From assembly GCF_035610345.1 (NCBI RefSeq), contig NZ_CP141212.1, positions 2,547,976 through 2,611,975 on the forward strand: a DNA stretch of 64,000 bases, written 5' to 3'. A program made the position numbers and the translations under genes. Below the pieces are notes generated by a model. It made no database searches and had not been told where the DNA came from. It was given only the letters and a program-made list of their open reading frames with translations. The DNA is from Sinorhizobium meliloti. GTDB lineage: Bacteria > Pseudomonadota > Alphaproteobacteria > Rhizobiales > Rhizobiaceae. This document shows positions 53,898 to 63,324 of the stretch, piece after piece (position 1 is the stretch's first letter; each line of letters starts with the position of its first letter).

Positions 53898-55526
53898 TCA
53901 ATTCTCCAGACGCCATTTGAGTGTCACGCCGCCCTTTTCGTTCTGGTCGAGGGCGGGAATGGCCGAGAGAAGCCGGCGCGTATAGGCTTCCTTCGGACTG
54001 TCGAAAATCGTGTCGCGATCTCCCTCCTCGATGATCCGGCCGTCCTGCATGACGACGACGCGGTCGGCCACCTGTTCGACGACGCCGAGGTCGTGACTGA
54101 TGAATAGGCAGGAAAACCCGTAGCGTTTCTGCAGATCCGAGAAGAGATCGAGGACCTGCGCCCTGACCGTCACGTCGAGCGCGGATACCGGTTCGTCCGC
54201 GATCAGGAAGCGCGGGCGCCGCGCGATCGCACGCGCAATGGCGACGCGTTGGCGCTGACCTCCGGAGAGTTCGTGCGCATAGCGGCCGGCATAGTCGACC
54301 CCGAGGCCGACTTCCTCCAGCGTTTCCAGGGTACGCTTGCGCTTGGCCTTGCCATCGAGGCCCGGGACCAGCCTCAGCGCCTCCTCGACCAGCGCGTCGA
54401 TGGTCATGCGCGGATCGAGCGATGAATAGGGATCCTGGAACACCATCTGGCAGTTGAGCCGATAATCGGTCCAGTTTTCGGTGCGCGGCCGTCCCTGGAA
54501 CTGGATGCGGCCCTCGCTTTCCGTGACGAGGCCGGCAATGGTTCGGCCGAGCGTCGTCTTGCCGGAACCGGAACCGCCGACGAGTGCCACGACCTCGCCC
54601 TCGTGAATGTCGATGCTGACGCCATGCAGCGCGCGCTTCGGCCTGTTCTTCCTGAACAGCGACTTTCGGCCTGCATAGTCCACGATGATATCGCGGGCCG
54701 AGATCATGGGCACCCTCGTCATGTCGATCTGGCGCGGCCGGCCGCGGAAGGGCAGCGAGGAGAGGAGCTTCTTTGTGTAGGGGTGCTGCGGTGCCGTGAG
54801 CAGGTCCTCGGTCCGGCCCTGTTCCACGATCGAGCCCTTTTCCATCACGACGATACGGCTCGTGTAGCGCGCCACCATCGGAAGATCGTGGCTGATCAGC
54901 AAAACGGCCGTACCTTCCGCCCGCGTCAGTTCCACCATCAGTTCCATCACGTCGCGCTGGATGACGGCATCGAGTGCAGTGGTCGGCTCATCGGCAATCA
55001 GCAGCGACGGCTTCAAGAGCATGACGGAGGCGAGCATGATGCGCTGGCGCATGCCGCCCGAAAACTCGTGCGGATAGGAGGCAAGCGCCCCCTCCGGATC
55101 GCGGATTCCGACCCGCTTCAACATGTCGAGGATGAGGGAGCGTCGCTCCTGCGCCGAAGCCTTGGTGTGCAGGATGAGGCCTTCCTCCAGCTGCCGGCCG
55201 ATCGTCATCGACGGGTTGAGCGAGGTCATCGGCTCCTGGAAGACGACGCCGATCTCTGCGCCGCGCAGATGGCGAAGCTCATTTTCCTTCATCTTCAGCA
55301 CGTCGCGGCCCCTGTAGGACACCGACCCCCCGGCGACCTTGATGGTCGGCGGCAGCAGCGAGATCAGCGCTCGGGTCGCCAGCGTCTTGCCGGAGCCGCT
55401 TTCGCCGACGATGCCGAAGATCTCGCCCGGCGCGAGGTCGAAGGAGACCGACTTGACGACCTGATGGCCGGTTCTTGCGACTTCAAGCGCAAGGCCGCAG
55501 ACGGTGAGAAGCTTGTCCATCGTCAT
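53898..55526 (-). CDS. Peptide ABC transporter double ATP-binding protein (DppD-DppF fusion type)
   Basis: A 542-residue protein with two ATPase domains: Walker A GESGSGKT (first) and GGSGSGKTT (second), signatures FSGGMRQRIMLASVM and [15 protein letters not shown], Walker B SLLIADEPTTALDA and FLIADEPVSALDV. Start ATG 55526 overlaps the permease stop (ATGA). The fused form is common in alphaproteobacteria. Confidence 0.94.
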   Translation of the reverse strand: MTMDKLLTVCGLALEVARTGHQVVKSVSFDLAPGEIFGIVGESGSGKTLATRALISLLPPTIKVAGGSVSYRGRDVLKMKENELRHLRGAEIGVVFQEPMTSLNPSMTIGRQLEEGLILHTKASAQERRSLILDMLKRVGIRDPEGALASYPHEFSGGMRQRIMLASVMLLKPSLLIADEPTTALDAVIQRDVMELMVELTRAEGTAVLLISHDLPMVARYTSRIVVMEKGSIVEQGRTEDLLTAPQHPYTKKLLSSLPFRGRPRQIDMTRVPMISARDIIVDYAGRKSLFRKNRPKRALHGVSIDIHEGEVVALVGGSGSGKTTLGRTIAGLVTESEGRIQFQGRPRTENWTDYRLNCQMVFQDPYSSLDPRMTIDALVEEALRLVPGLDGKAKRKRTLETLEEVGLGVDYAGRYAHELSGGQRQRVAIARAIARRPRFLIADEPVSALDVTVRAQVLDLFSDLQKRYGFSCLFISHDLGVVEQVADRVVVMQDGRIIEEGDRDTIFDSPKEAYTRRLLSAIPALDQNEKGGVTLKWRLEN

Positions 55527-56341
55527 TTCAGGCCCCTCATGCGCGGGTCGAGCCGGTCGCGGAGCGCGTCGCCCAGAAGATTGATGCCAAGCAGCGTCAG
55601 CGCGATGCACAGGCCGGGGAACAATCCGAGCCATGCGGCCTGCTGGAGGAATGGCCGCCCGGCCGCCAGCATGTTGCCCCAGGTCGGCGCCGGCGGCGGC
55701 ACGCCGAGGCCCAGAAACGAGAGCGCGCTTTCCGACAGGATGGCCCAGCCGAACATGGAGGTGGCGAGAACCGTGATCGGCGCGACGCAGTTCGGCAGGA
55801 TATGGCGCAACATCGTATAAAGTTCGCCATTGCCCATCACGCGCGAGGCCTCGATGAACTCCCGCTCCCTCAGCGAAAGCACGGCGCCGCGCACGACGCG
55901 CGCCATGGAAGGCGTATAGGCGATGCCGAGCGCGAAAATGATGCCGTACTGGTTGGCGCCGAAGACGGCGAGCAGTCCGAGCGCCAGCAATATGCCGGGA
56001 AAAGCGAGAAGCGCGTTGTTGACAGCCATGATGATGCCGTCCACCCAGCCGCGCGCATAACCGCTGATGAGGCCTATGAGCGTCCCGCAAATAGTGGCGA
56101 AGCCGACGGTGAGCGCGCCGATCCAGACGCTGGCTCGGGCGCCGACCATCAGGCGGCTCAAGACGTCCCGGCCGAATTCGTCGGTGCCGAGCAGATGCGC
56201 GCTGCCGGGAGCTGCAAGCCGCGCGGTGAAGGAGAGTTTCATCGGGTCGAACGGTGTCCAGAAGAGACCGACGGCAGCGGTGACGATCAGGGTGGCGATC
56301 AGGATGCCGCCGATCAGTCCGTTGAGGGTGAACTTTTTCAT
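55523..56341 (-). CDS. Peptide ABC transporter permease (DppC-like)
   Basis: A 272-residue permease starting MKKFTLNGLIGGI, with HLLGTDEFGRDVLSRL and the EAA loop FIEASRVMGNGELYTMLRHILPNC. Its ATG (56341) overlaps the DppB-like stop (ATGA). A longer in-frame start at 56431 has no family similarity. Confidence 0.94.
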   Translation of the reverse strand: MKKFTLNGLIGGILIATLIVTAAVGLFWTPFDPMKLSFTARLAAPGSAHLLGTDEFGRDVLSRLMVGARASVWIGALTVGFATICGTLIGLISGYARGWVDGIIMAVNNALLAFPGILLALGLLAVFGANQYGIIFALGIAYTPSMARVVRGAVLSLREREFIEASRVMGNGELYTMLRHILPNCVAPITVLATSMFGWAILSESALSFLGLGVPPPAPTWGNMLAAGRPFLQQAAWLGLFPGLCIALTLLGINLLGDALRDRLDPRMRGLK

Positions 56342-57282
56342 TCGGCGACAACACGCGGATCGAAGAGAGGGTAGAGAAGGTCGACGACGAGGTTGACCAG
56401 CACATAGGAGAGCGAAACGAACAGAAGGCATCCCTGGATGACCGGGTAGTCGCGCGCGAAAATGCTGTCCACCATCAGTCGACCGAGCCCCGGAATGGTG
56501 AACACCGTCTCGATGACGGCAATGCCGCCCAGCAGATTGCCCAGGATGAGGCCGATCATCGTCCAGGTCGGACCGAAGGCGTTCTTGAACGCATGGCGCC
56601 AGAGCACGGCGCTTTCCGACAGCCCTTTCGCACGGGCGTGGGTAATGTAATCGAGACGCAGCACTTCCAACGTGGAGGCACGCGCCATGCGGATCAGCAC
56701 TCCCGCTTCATGGATGACCAGCGTCACGACGGGCAGGACGAGATAGAGCAGACCGGCGGTCAGATTGTCGCCGATCGAGACATAGCCCAGAACAGGCAGC
56801 CAGCCGAGTTCAAGCCCGAAAAGCAACAGCAGTAGCAAGCCGAGCCAGAAGGTCGGGATGGACAGAAGAACCGTTGCCGTTCCAACCAGAGCCAGGTCCG
56901 TCAGGCTGTTCTGACGCCACGCGGCAATTACGCCGGCCGGTACGGCAATCAGGCTTGCCAGAAGCACGGCGACGACCACGATCTCCGCACTCACCAGAAA
57001 GCGCGAAACGACCAGCGGCAGCACGGCCTCGTCATTGACGATCGAGCGGCCGAAATCGCCTCGCAGCACATCGCCGGCCCAGATCAGGAATTGCTGGGGC
57101 ATGGACTTGTCGAGACCGAGCTCCACGCGCATTGCTGCGATCTGATCGGGCTGAGCCATGTCCCCCAGCATCAACGCGGCGGGGTCACCGGGAATGAAGC
57201 GGATCAGTGCAAAGACCGCCACGGCGACAAGCACGATCGTCGGAATCGCCATCATCAGACGGCTCAGGATAAAGCGTAGCAT
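56338..57282 (-). CDS. Peptide ABC transporter permease (DppB-like)
   Basis: A 314-residue permease: MLRFILSRLMMAIPTIVLVAVAVFALIRFIPGDPA, MGDFGRS-like region LRGDFGRSI, and EAA loop RARGLSESAVLWRHAFKNAF (THARAKGLSES). First gene of the leftward peptide ABC operon; start follows GGGGAACCG. Confidence 0.94.
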   Translation of the reverse strand: MLRFILSRLMMAIPTIVLVAVAVFALIRFIPGDPAALMLGDMAQPDQIAAMRVELGLDKSMPQQFLIWAGDVLRGDFGRSIVNDEAVLPLVVSRFLVSAEIVVVAVLLASLIAVPAGVIAAWRQNSLTDLALVGTATVLLSIPTFWLGLLLLLLFGLELGWLPVLGYVSIGDNLTAGLLYLVLPVVTLVIHEAGVLIRMARASTLEVLRLDYITHARAKGLSESAVLWRHAFKNAFGPTWTMIGLILGNLLGGIAVIETVFTIPGLGRLMVDSIFARDYPVIQGCLLFVSLSYVLVNLVVDLLYPLFDPRVVAE

Positions 57283-57374
57283 CGGTTCCCCACGATTGAT
57301 GGTCGATTTGAAATCGAGCCATCATCGGTTTCTTCGGCCCAGACTATGCGGGAATGAGGAATGACGCGCAATAT

Positions 57375-57382
57375 TATGCATA
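57375..57382. promoter_or_regulatory. TATGCATA palindrome upstream of the peptide ABC operon
   Basis: An 8-bp palindrome with ATAT-N5-ATAT symmetry lies in the 179-bp gap between the dppB-like and LysR genes. Possible LysR site; weak evidence. Confidence 0.25.
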
Positions 57383-57461
57383 TTCGTCATAGCCTTATGC
57401 GGGCTTTGGAAGATTGCGGAGCAATGGAACTGAGGGCTCAAAAAGAGCCAATATTTTGCTT

Positions 57462-58367
57462 TTATTGATCTTCTTGCGAAAGTCGGATCTGCTTCTTCAG
57501 GGCGTCGCTGAGTGCCTGGGCGGCGATGGAGAGCGGAACTCCGGCGGCACGCACCAATCCGAATTCCTGTGTCGCGCGAGGCACGAACGGCCGGTATACG
57601 ACGGGCAGGTGACGGTAGAGATTCGCATAGAAGCTGCTGATGATTGACACGCCCAGTCCATGCGCGACATAGGAGCACGCCGAACTGTTGGTGTGGGTTT
57701 CGATCTTGACCATCTGCTTTACCCCCGCCCGCTGAAAGGCCTGGTCGAGCGCCATGCGGTTCGGCCGCTGCCGACCGATCAGGATGAGCGGCACGTTTCG
57801 CAGATGCTTGATGGTGATCTCGGGCAATTCGGCAAGCGAGTGATCCTTCGGAACGACGCAGACGCTTTCACCGCTCGCAACCTTGTCGATCGCAATGCCC
57901 GGCCCCGTTTCGCCTTCGATACGTAAAAAACCGAGGTCGATCACCCGTTCCTCGACCAGTTTGGTGATCGCCGTGGTCGTCTCGAAGAACGTTTCGATGC
58001 GAACGCCTGGAAAATCCCTGACATAGTCGATCAACATGGCGGGTGCGAAATTTTCCCACATGCTGCTCGGCAGCCCGATGCGGACGATCTCCGGCCCGGA
58101 GGAGCCGTTGCGAAGATCCTCCGCATGGCCGGACATGCGCTCGATGGCCAGCAGGACGTTTTGCGCATCACGCCCAAGAACCGTCGCCTCCGGAGTCGGA
58201 ATCAACCGGCCCTTGTCGCGGGCGAATAGCGTGATGGCCAAATCGCTTTCAAGCTGCTGCAGCATGCGGCTCACTCCCGACTGGCTGAGACCCATGGCCT
58301 TCGCGGTTGCGATGGTCGATCCGGTTGCAAGGAGTGTCCGCAGGACTTCCAGTTGCTTGATGTTCAT
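57462..58367 (-). CDS. LysR-family regulator
   Basis: A 301-residue protein: wHTH MNIKQLEVLRTLLATGSTIATAKAMGLSQSGVSRMLQQLE, then a substrate-sensing domain (IVRIGLPSSMWENFAPAML, LGFLRIEGETGPGI, SYVAHGLGVSIISSF). Start ATG 58367. It lies immediately upstream of the dpp-like operon on the same strand and probably controls it. Confidence 0.92.
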   Translation of the reverse strand: MNIKQLEVLRTLLATGSTIATAKAMGLSQSGVSRMLQQLESDLAITLFARDKGRLIPTPEATVLGRDAQNVLLAIERMSGHAEDLRNGSSGPEIVRIGLPSSMWENFAPAMLIDYVRDFPGVRIETFFETTTAITKLVEERVIDLGFLRIEGETGPGIAIDKVASGESVCVVPKDHSLAELPEITIKHLRNVPLILIGRQRPNRMALDQAFQRAGVKQMVKIETHTNSSACSYVAHGLGVSIISSFYANLYRHLPVVYRPFVPRATQEFGLVRAAGVPLSIAAQALSDALKKQIRLSQEDQ

Positions 58368-58631
58368 GGGGTCAACACCTTCGATGGCGGCATGTTCGTC
58401 CCGGCCAGCCGGAAATGCCCTGCTGGAAGGCCGGCGGTATCTTCGACAGAGGAAGCTCTTCGCCGCCGACAAAGCAATAGGTGAGCGCCAGATAGAGCGC
58501 TTCACGGTGTCATTTAAAGACTGAAACGCTCTGTCACTTTGAATCTACGCACTTCCTGACGGAAAACCGCGCACTCTTTCCCGCCTCCGCTCTATTGCAG
58601 CGCCGGGCCCGAGGCTTGCTCTTCATGGACC

Positions 58632-58724
58632 TCAAACGCGGGTCATGCTGCGACGGCGCCATTGGTCGAAGATCACCACGACCACGATGACGACGCCCTG
58701 CCGGTAGGCACGGGTCTTGAGCAT
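58632..58724 (-). pseudogene. C-terminal stub of an RbsC-type sugar ABC permease
   Basis: A 30-residue open frame (AYRQGVVIVVVVIFDQWRRR then a short tail) matches the last transmembrane helix and basic tail of ribose-type permeases. Everything before it is absent. Together with no other rbs genes nearby, it marks a deletion. The 58368-58791 gap contains no other gene. Confidence 0.5.
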
Positions 58725-58791
58725 CGGCCGCGCGCATCCAAGTCGGTTGATCAAATTTCGCCTAGCGGCACACCTCTCGCCAAGGCCAACT

Positions 58792-59259
58792 TCAGGAGCG
58801 CTTGAGTGTCGGGTCGTCGAGCGCCGGATTGTAGAAGAGCGAGAGCGTCAGGCTACGCGCGATGCGCTCTGCTGTGGCCATGAACCAGGCCTTCGCTTCC
58901 TCGCTCGGTGCAATGTCGTCCAGCGTCCCAGCAAAGAGCCCCAGCCATTTCGGAAAGAGTTCCGGAGACATATTGGCGACGCCGAGATGCGCCTGCACCG
59001 GCTTTCCCCCGTAAGCGCCGCTGCGGAAGGCAACGGCGGACCAGAAGCTTTTCATCTTCTCCATGTGCTCCGGCCAGCGTCCCGAAAGCCTTGCGTCGAA
59101 TACCGGCCCAAGCTCCGGATGCGCGAGCACACGCGCATAAAACGTGTCGACCAGCCTACCGATGAACGCTTCATCGATCCCGAGTGCTTTCATCTCCGCT
59201 TTTGCGCTTTCGCGCATAGCGGGGCTTTGCACAGCGTGGCCCTGCAATTCGTCGCTCAT
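58792..59259 (-). CDS. Group III truncated haemoglobin
   Basis: A 155-residue globin: DTFYARVLAHPELGPVFDARLSGRW (helices B-E), HMEKMKSFWSAVAFRSGAYGGKPVQAH (proximal/distal region with His in QAHLGV), LFAGTLDDI and AWFMATAERIARSL. Pattern of bacterial group III truncated globins, linked to NO/O2 chemistry. Start ATG 59259 (MSDELQG) is preferred; 59283 (MRPNGADG) is possible. Confidence 0.85.
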   Translation of the reverse strand: MSDELQGHAVQSPAMRESAKAEMKALGIDEAFIGRLVDTFYARVLAHPELGPVFDARLSGRWPEHMEKMKSFWSAVAFRSGAYGGKPVQAHLGVANMSPELFPKWLGLFAGTLDDIAPSEEAKAWFMATAERIARSLTLSLFYNPALDDPTLKRS

Positions 59260-59394
59260 ACCATCCGCCCCGTTCGGTCGCATCTGCTGCCCATTATATA
59301 GGGAGTGCGCACGTCGCGCCCAAAGCCGAACTGCAGAATGCGGCAATCTGCCCGACAAGGATCAGGCCGTAAACGGCAGCGGCGGCAGTTGCCG

Positions 59395-60708
59395 TCAATA
59401 GACGCTGTCGTAGGCCGCACAAATCTCCGTCTGCGTCTTGTCCGCCAGATAGGCGATCTCGCCCTCCTTATGCTTGACGTAGACGTCGGCAAAGCCTTCG
59501 GGGAACCAGCTGCACACGGTCGCATTGCCCTTGAAGCGCTGGAGGGCCGCTTCGAGTGTCTGCGGCAGGCGGACGTAGCCGCGGGCGGCAAGGGCCTCCG
59601 CGCTCAGGAGCGAAAGATCTTCCTGCGTCGCCTCCGGCACCGCGAGCCCCTCCTCGATGCCCTGTACCCCGGCATGGACGATTGCCGCGAGGGCAAGATG
59701 CGGATTGGCGGTCGCATCGGCCGCACGAAACTCGAAGTTGAACTGGGCGGCGCGGGCGATATCGCTGATGTCGGAAACCGGGCAGATGCGCACAGATGCC
59801 TCGCGATCCCGAAAACCGAGATTGTTGAAGGCTGCGCTCCAGCGATGCGGTGTGAGACGCAGGTAGGAGACCACGCTCGGCGCCGTGATCGCAATGATCG
59901 AGTCGAGATATTTCAGAATGCCGGCGACGAATTTTCCCGCAACTTCGGAAAGCTCATGTTTGCCGTTCGGATCGTAAGTGACCGGGGCACCCGCCGAATC
60001 CAGCATGCTCAAGTGGACATGCACGCCGTTGCCGACCCCGGCCGGATCGCGGATCGGCGTGAAGGTCGGCTCATAAGAAAGCTCGCGCGCGACGAGGCCG
60101 ACAAGTTCGCGGGTAATCAGCGAATGGTCGGCGATGGTGACGCCCCTCTGGGGGCCCATCGTCACCTCGAACTGACCGGCGCCGAACTCCTTCAGGATCG
60201 TATCGGGCGTCACGCCAGCCTCGCGCATTGCCGCGATGATCGCCTCACAGAAATGCCGTTCCTCCTGGAACCCTCCGAGCGTGAAGGCCTTGCCGACTTC
60301 GCCAACGCGGTGCTTGAGCTGGAATTCATGCTCGAAGGCACCGTAAAGCGTGACACCCGCCACGCTCTGCAATCGCTCAAGGGCGGCCTCGAGAATAGAG
60401 CGCGTGCAGAATTCCCAGGGGCGGCCGTCGGTATAGCGAATGTTACCGAGAACAAAGTTCTCCTTCGGCGCCCCTTCTTCGCTTTCGAAGCTGACGCAGG
60501 TCGACGGATCGGGAATGAGCACGAGGTCGCCGAGCGAGCCGAAGGGGCTTTCGGCGATCGCGTCGAAGCAGGTGATCTGTACATTGGTCGGCGTCCAGCC
60601 GACGCCCCGCTGCAAGCGCTTGTCCATCTGCGCCAGCGGAAAGGCCTTGCCGCGCACCTTGCCCGAGAGATCGCCGCAGCAGGCGACCATCATTTCCTCA
60701 CGTTTCAT
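59395..60708 (-). CDS. Glutamine synthetase-family enzyme (second copy)
   Basis: A 437-residue GS-fold ligase: GAFEHEFQL, GAGQFEVTMGPQ, GNGVHVHLSM, RLTPHRWSAAFNNLGFRDREASVRI and EFRAADATANPHLALAAIVHAG. More divergent than the PuuA-like copy at 31225-32592 and lacking GlnA adenylylation features. It may form a gamma-glutamyl amide or peptide. GGGG-containing SD precedes the ATG. Its start overlaps the RpiR gene by 11 bp, so it follows RpiR in one transcript. Confidence 0.87.
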   Translation of the reverse strand: MKREEMMVACCGDLSGKVRGKAFPLAQMDKRLQRGVGWTPTNVQITCFDAIAESPFGSLGDLVLIPDPSTCVSFESEEGAPKENFVLGNIRYTDGRPWEFCTRSILEAALERLQSVAGVTLYGAFEHEFQLKHRVGEVGKAFTLGGFQEERHFCEAIIAAMREAGVTPDTILKEFGAGQFEVTMGPQRGVTIADHSLITRELVGLVARELSYEPTFTPIRDPAGVGNGVHVHLSMLDSAGAPVTYDPNGKHELSEVAGKFVAGILKYLDSIIAITAPSVVSYLRLTPHRWSAAFNNLGFRDREASVRICPVSDISDIARAAQFNFEFRAADATANPHLALAAIVHAGVQGIEEGLAVPEATQEDLSLLSAEALAARGYVRLPQTLEAALQRFKGNATVCSWFPEGFADVYVKHKEGEIAYLADKTQTEICAAYDSVY

Positions 60709-61600
60709 CTGCGTCCCCGTTGATCCTGTCCTGATCGTAGCCCGGCATCGCAAAGCGGATGCCGTCCCAATCCTTGATGCGCTTCTGCGTCGCCTCCCAG
60801 TCCGTCTCCGAGACGCGCACGATGAGTGCCTCGACGAGCGCCATGGCAGCGGAAACCGTGTCCCAGGCCGTGCCGGCGTCGATCGGCAGAGCGACGATGT
60901 GATCGGCGTTGCGGGCAGCCGGCGACATCCACTTGTCGGTGACGACGACGATGGTCGCGCCACGCTTTTGGGCGATGTTCTCGGCAAGGCGTGCGAGGCT
61001 AAGCTGGTAACGCCGGAAATCGATCAGCAGCACGACATCCTTCCGGCGCATGCGCAGCACATGCTCCGGCCAGAATTCCGGGTTGTCGGCCATGTGGTAG
61101 ATGCCGCTGCGGATCTGCCGGAGATGGATCGACAGGAAGGAAGCGATGCTGTTGCTGACGCGCCCCCCGAGCAGGAAGATGTTGCGCGACGGGTCGGCGA
61201 GAAGCTCGGCCAGAATGTCGAACTGTGCCTGCGAAACCATTCCCGTCATTTCACCCATGACGACCGAAACACGCGCCACATATTCCGACAGGAACTCCGA
61301 ATGGCCGACCGGCCTCTGGCTGGATTTGAGGTCCAGGGGCGAGCGCCGGCCCTCCTTCAGCTCGGCGATCAATTGCCGTTGCAGGTCCTGGAAACCGCCG
61401 CAGCCGATCTTACTGACGAAACGGGTGATGGAGGGCGCGCTGACGCCAGTCTTGGCCGCCAGTTCCTGAATGCTTTCCAGGCCGGTGAAGGGGTAATCGG
61501 CGAGAATGGCATTGGCGATCTTTCGCTCGCTGGCCGTCAGCTGCCCGGCGGCCTCGCGGATCCTCGTGCGGATCGTCGTCGACGATTTCCCATCGCTCAT
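60698..61600 (-). CDS. MurR/RpiR-family transcriptional regulator
   Basis: A 300-residue protein: N-terminal HTH_6 domain (SERKIANAILADYPFTGLESIQELAAKTGVSAPSITRFVSKIG) and a C-terminal SIS sugar-phosphate domain (NIFLLGGRVSNSIASFLSIHL, VVVTDKWMSPAA). Such regulators sense small metabolites. It is divergent from the NFGA-isochorismatase-Liv gene set and leads the GS-like gene. Confidence 0.9.
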   Translation of the reverse strand: MSDGKSSTTIRTRIREAAGQLTASERKIANAILADYPFTGLESIQELAAKTGVSAPSITRFVSKIGCGGFQDLQRQLIAELKEGRRSPLDLKSSQRPVGHSEFLSEYVARVSVVMGEMTGMVSQAQFDILAELLADPSRNIFLLGGRVSNSIASFLSIHLRQIRSGIYHMADNPEFWPEHVLRMRRKDVVLLIDFRRYQLSLARLAENIAQKRGATIVVVTDKWMSPAARNADHIVALPIDAGTAWDTVSAAMALVEALIVRVSETDWEATQKRIKDWDGIRFAMPGYDQDRINGDADET

Positions 61601-61649
61601 CGGTGTGTCTTCCCTTGGTTGGAACGAATATTCGCGTCCTGAAAAAAAT

Positions 61650-61700
61650 TAGTCAAACAGAAAAATCAGATTGACTATGATTGAAAAATTTCTTTGACTG
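61650..61700. promoter_or_regulatory. TAGTCAA / TTGACTA repeats, candidate RpiR operator
   Basis: TAGTCAA (61650-61656) and TTGACTA (61671-61677) are perfect inverted arms, with a further TTGACTG at 61694-61700. They lie in the AT-rich divergent promoter of RpiR and the formylglutamate amidohydrolase gene. One TTGACT could also serve as a -35 element. Confidence 0.45.
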
Positions 61701-61748
61701 TTCGCCATTGAAGGCCGCGCCGCCGGACCGCACGACGGATCTCATCTC

Positions 61749-62564
61749 ATGCTCAGGCTCGCAGATCGCGACACGACCAGATTGCTGCAGGCGGGTGACC
61801 CGGATCCCGTAGAATGGATCAATCCGCCCGGCCGATCGGCGATCTTCTTGACCTGCGAACATGCGGGCCGCGCGCTGCCTGCAGCGCTTGGCGATCTCGG
61901 CATTGCACCCGAGGAAATGGATCGTCACATCGCCTACGACGTCGGCGCCGAGGGTGTTGCGCGCGGCATTTCCGAGCGCCTCGATGCAGCACTCGTCCTG
62001 CAGCGCTATAGCCGGCTCGTCATCGACTGCAATCGCCCCTTGGAAGCGACGGACTGCTTCGTGGCGCAGAGCGACGGGACCGTCGTTCCGGTCAACGCCG
62101 ACCTGTCCGATCGCGAACGTCGCGGCCGCTACGTGGAAATCCATCAGCCGCTCCACGAGGCGATCGCCGTCGCGCTCGACCAGCGACAGGCGGCCGGCAA
62201 GCCGCTCTTCCTCGTCTCGGTACATAGCTTCACGCCCGTGATGCGCGCGACCGGCGCCGTCCGGGATTTCGAACTCGGCCTTCTCTACAATCGCGACGCC
62301 CGTTTCGCCGAACGGCTGGCCGAAGTCTTCCGCGCCGCCAATCCGGACGTTACCGTCAGACTCAATGAGCCGTACCACGTCGACGATCTCTCCGACTACA
62401 CGATCCCCGTGCACGGCGAGCGGCGCGGCATTCCGCATGTGCTTCTCGAAGTGCGCAACGACCTCATCAACGACGCCCGCGGACAACAGGAATGGGCGGA
62501 CCGGTTGGCCGGCCCCCTCCGACTTGCGGCAGAAAGCATCGAAGGAACCAATGATGGCCGCTGA
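61749..62564 (+). CDS. N-formylglutamate amidohydrolase-family protein
   Basis: A 271-residue enzyme: FLTCEHAGRALP, HIAYDVGAEGVA, SRLVIDCNRPLE and HSFTPV form the metal-binding core. HutG-type members hydrolyse N-formylglutamate to glutamate and formate; other members act on other amides. There are no hutU, hutI or hutH genes here. The next gene begins 11 bp before this stop. Confidence 0.9.
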   Translation: MLRLADRDTTRLLQAGDPDPVEWINPPGRSAIFLTCEHAGRALPAALGDLGIAPEEMDRHIAYDVGAEGVARGISERLDAALVLQRYSRLVIDCNRPLEATDCFVAQSDGTVVPVNADLSDRERRGRYVEIHQPLHEAIAVALDQRQAAGKPLFLVSVHSFTPVMRATGAVRDFELGLLYNRDARFAERLAEVFRAANPDVTVRLNEPYHVDDLSDYTIPVHGERRGIPHVLLEVRNDLINDARGQQEWADRLAGPLRLAAESIEGTNDGR

Positions 62565-63204
62565 CCATCCGACCACCCGCGACGTGCCGCTCGACCCGGC
62601 CGCTTCCGCCATCCTGTTCATCGACGTGCAGAACTTTTCCGTCAGCCGCGATGGGGGCGAGTTCAAGGATGTCTCCGATGCGGATATTGCCGGCAAGTAC
62701 GGCTACTACTTCAACCGTATCCGCGAGGTGGCGATACCGAACATGCAGCGCCTGCTCGCCGGTTTCCGCAAGGCCGGCATCGAGGTGCTGCACACGACGA
62801 TCGAGAGCCTGACGAAGGACGGCCGCGACCGCAGCCTCGACTACAAGATCACCGGCTTCAACGTGCCGAAAGGCTCCTGGGATGGTAAGGTAATCGACGA
62901 GCTCGAACCGCTGGAGGACGAGATCGTCTTCCCGAAGAGTTCCTCCAGTGTCTTCGTCTCCACCCATATCGACTATGTGCTGCGTAATCTCGGGGTGAGG
63001 CAGATCGTGCTGTGCGGCCTCCTGACCGACCAATGCGTGGAATCGGCAGTGCGCGACGCCTGCGACCTCAACTATCTGGTGACGCTCGTACCGGATGCCT
63101 GCGGCACCTATTCGGAGGAACGCCACTACACCTCGCTGAGCGCAATCAAGGGCTATTGCCGCCAGATATCGACCGACGATCTTTTGAAGGAAATCGGGCA
63201 GTAA
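62554..63204 (+). CDS. Isochorismatase-fold cysteine hydrolase
   Basis: A 216-residue protein with the Asp-Lys-Cys triad: ILFIDVQNF (Asp), VFPKSSSSVF (Lys) and GLLTDQCVESAV (Cys). The family includes nicotinamidase, N-carbamoylsarcosine amidase and ureidoacrylate amidase. ATG 62554 follows AGGAACC by 7 nt and overlaps the amidohydrolase gene, so the two enzymes are coupled and may act on the same substrate or on sequential amides. Confidence 0.9.
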   Translation: MAADHPTTRDVPLDPAASAILFIDVQNFSVSRDGGEFKDVSDADIAGKYGYYFNRIREVAIPNMQRLLAGFRKAGIEVLHTTIESLTKDGRDRSLDYKITGFNVPKGSWDGKVIDELEPLEDEIVFPKSSSSVFVSTHIDYVLRNLGVRQIVLCGLLTDQCVESAVRDACDLNYLVTLVPDACGTYSEERHYTSLSAIKGYCRQISTDDLLKEIGQ

Positions 63205-63324
63205 CCTTTCCGAACGGCCGATGGGAGGCAAATAGGGAGCATACGAGGGCGGTCCGCACAAGAAGGTCAAAAGACCAGGCCGCACAACGATCACCGCCGA
63301 ATGGCATCAATAAGGGGAACGACC

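Noticed and set aside
61749..62564. Histidine utilisation HutG
   Set aside because: No hutU, hutI or hutH genes nearby; neighbours are a GS-like ligase and an isochorismatase-fold hydrolase.
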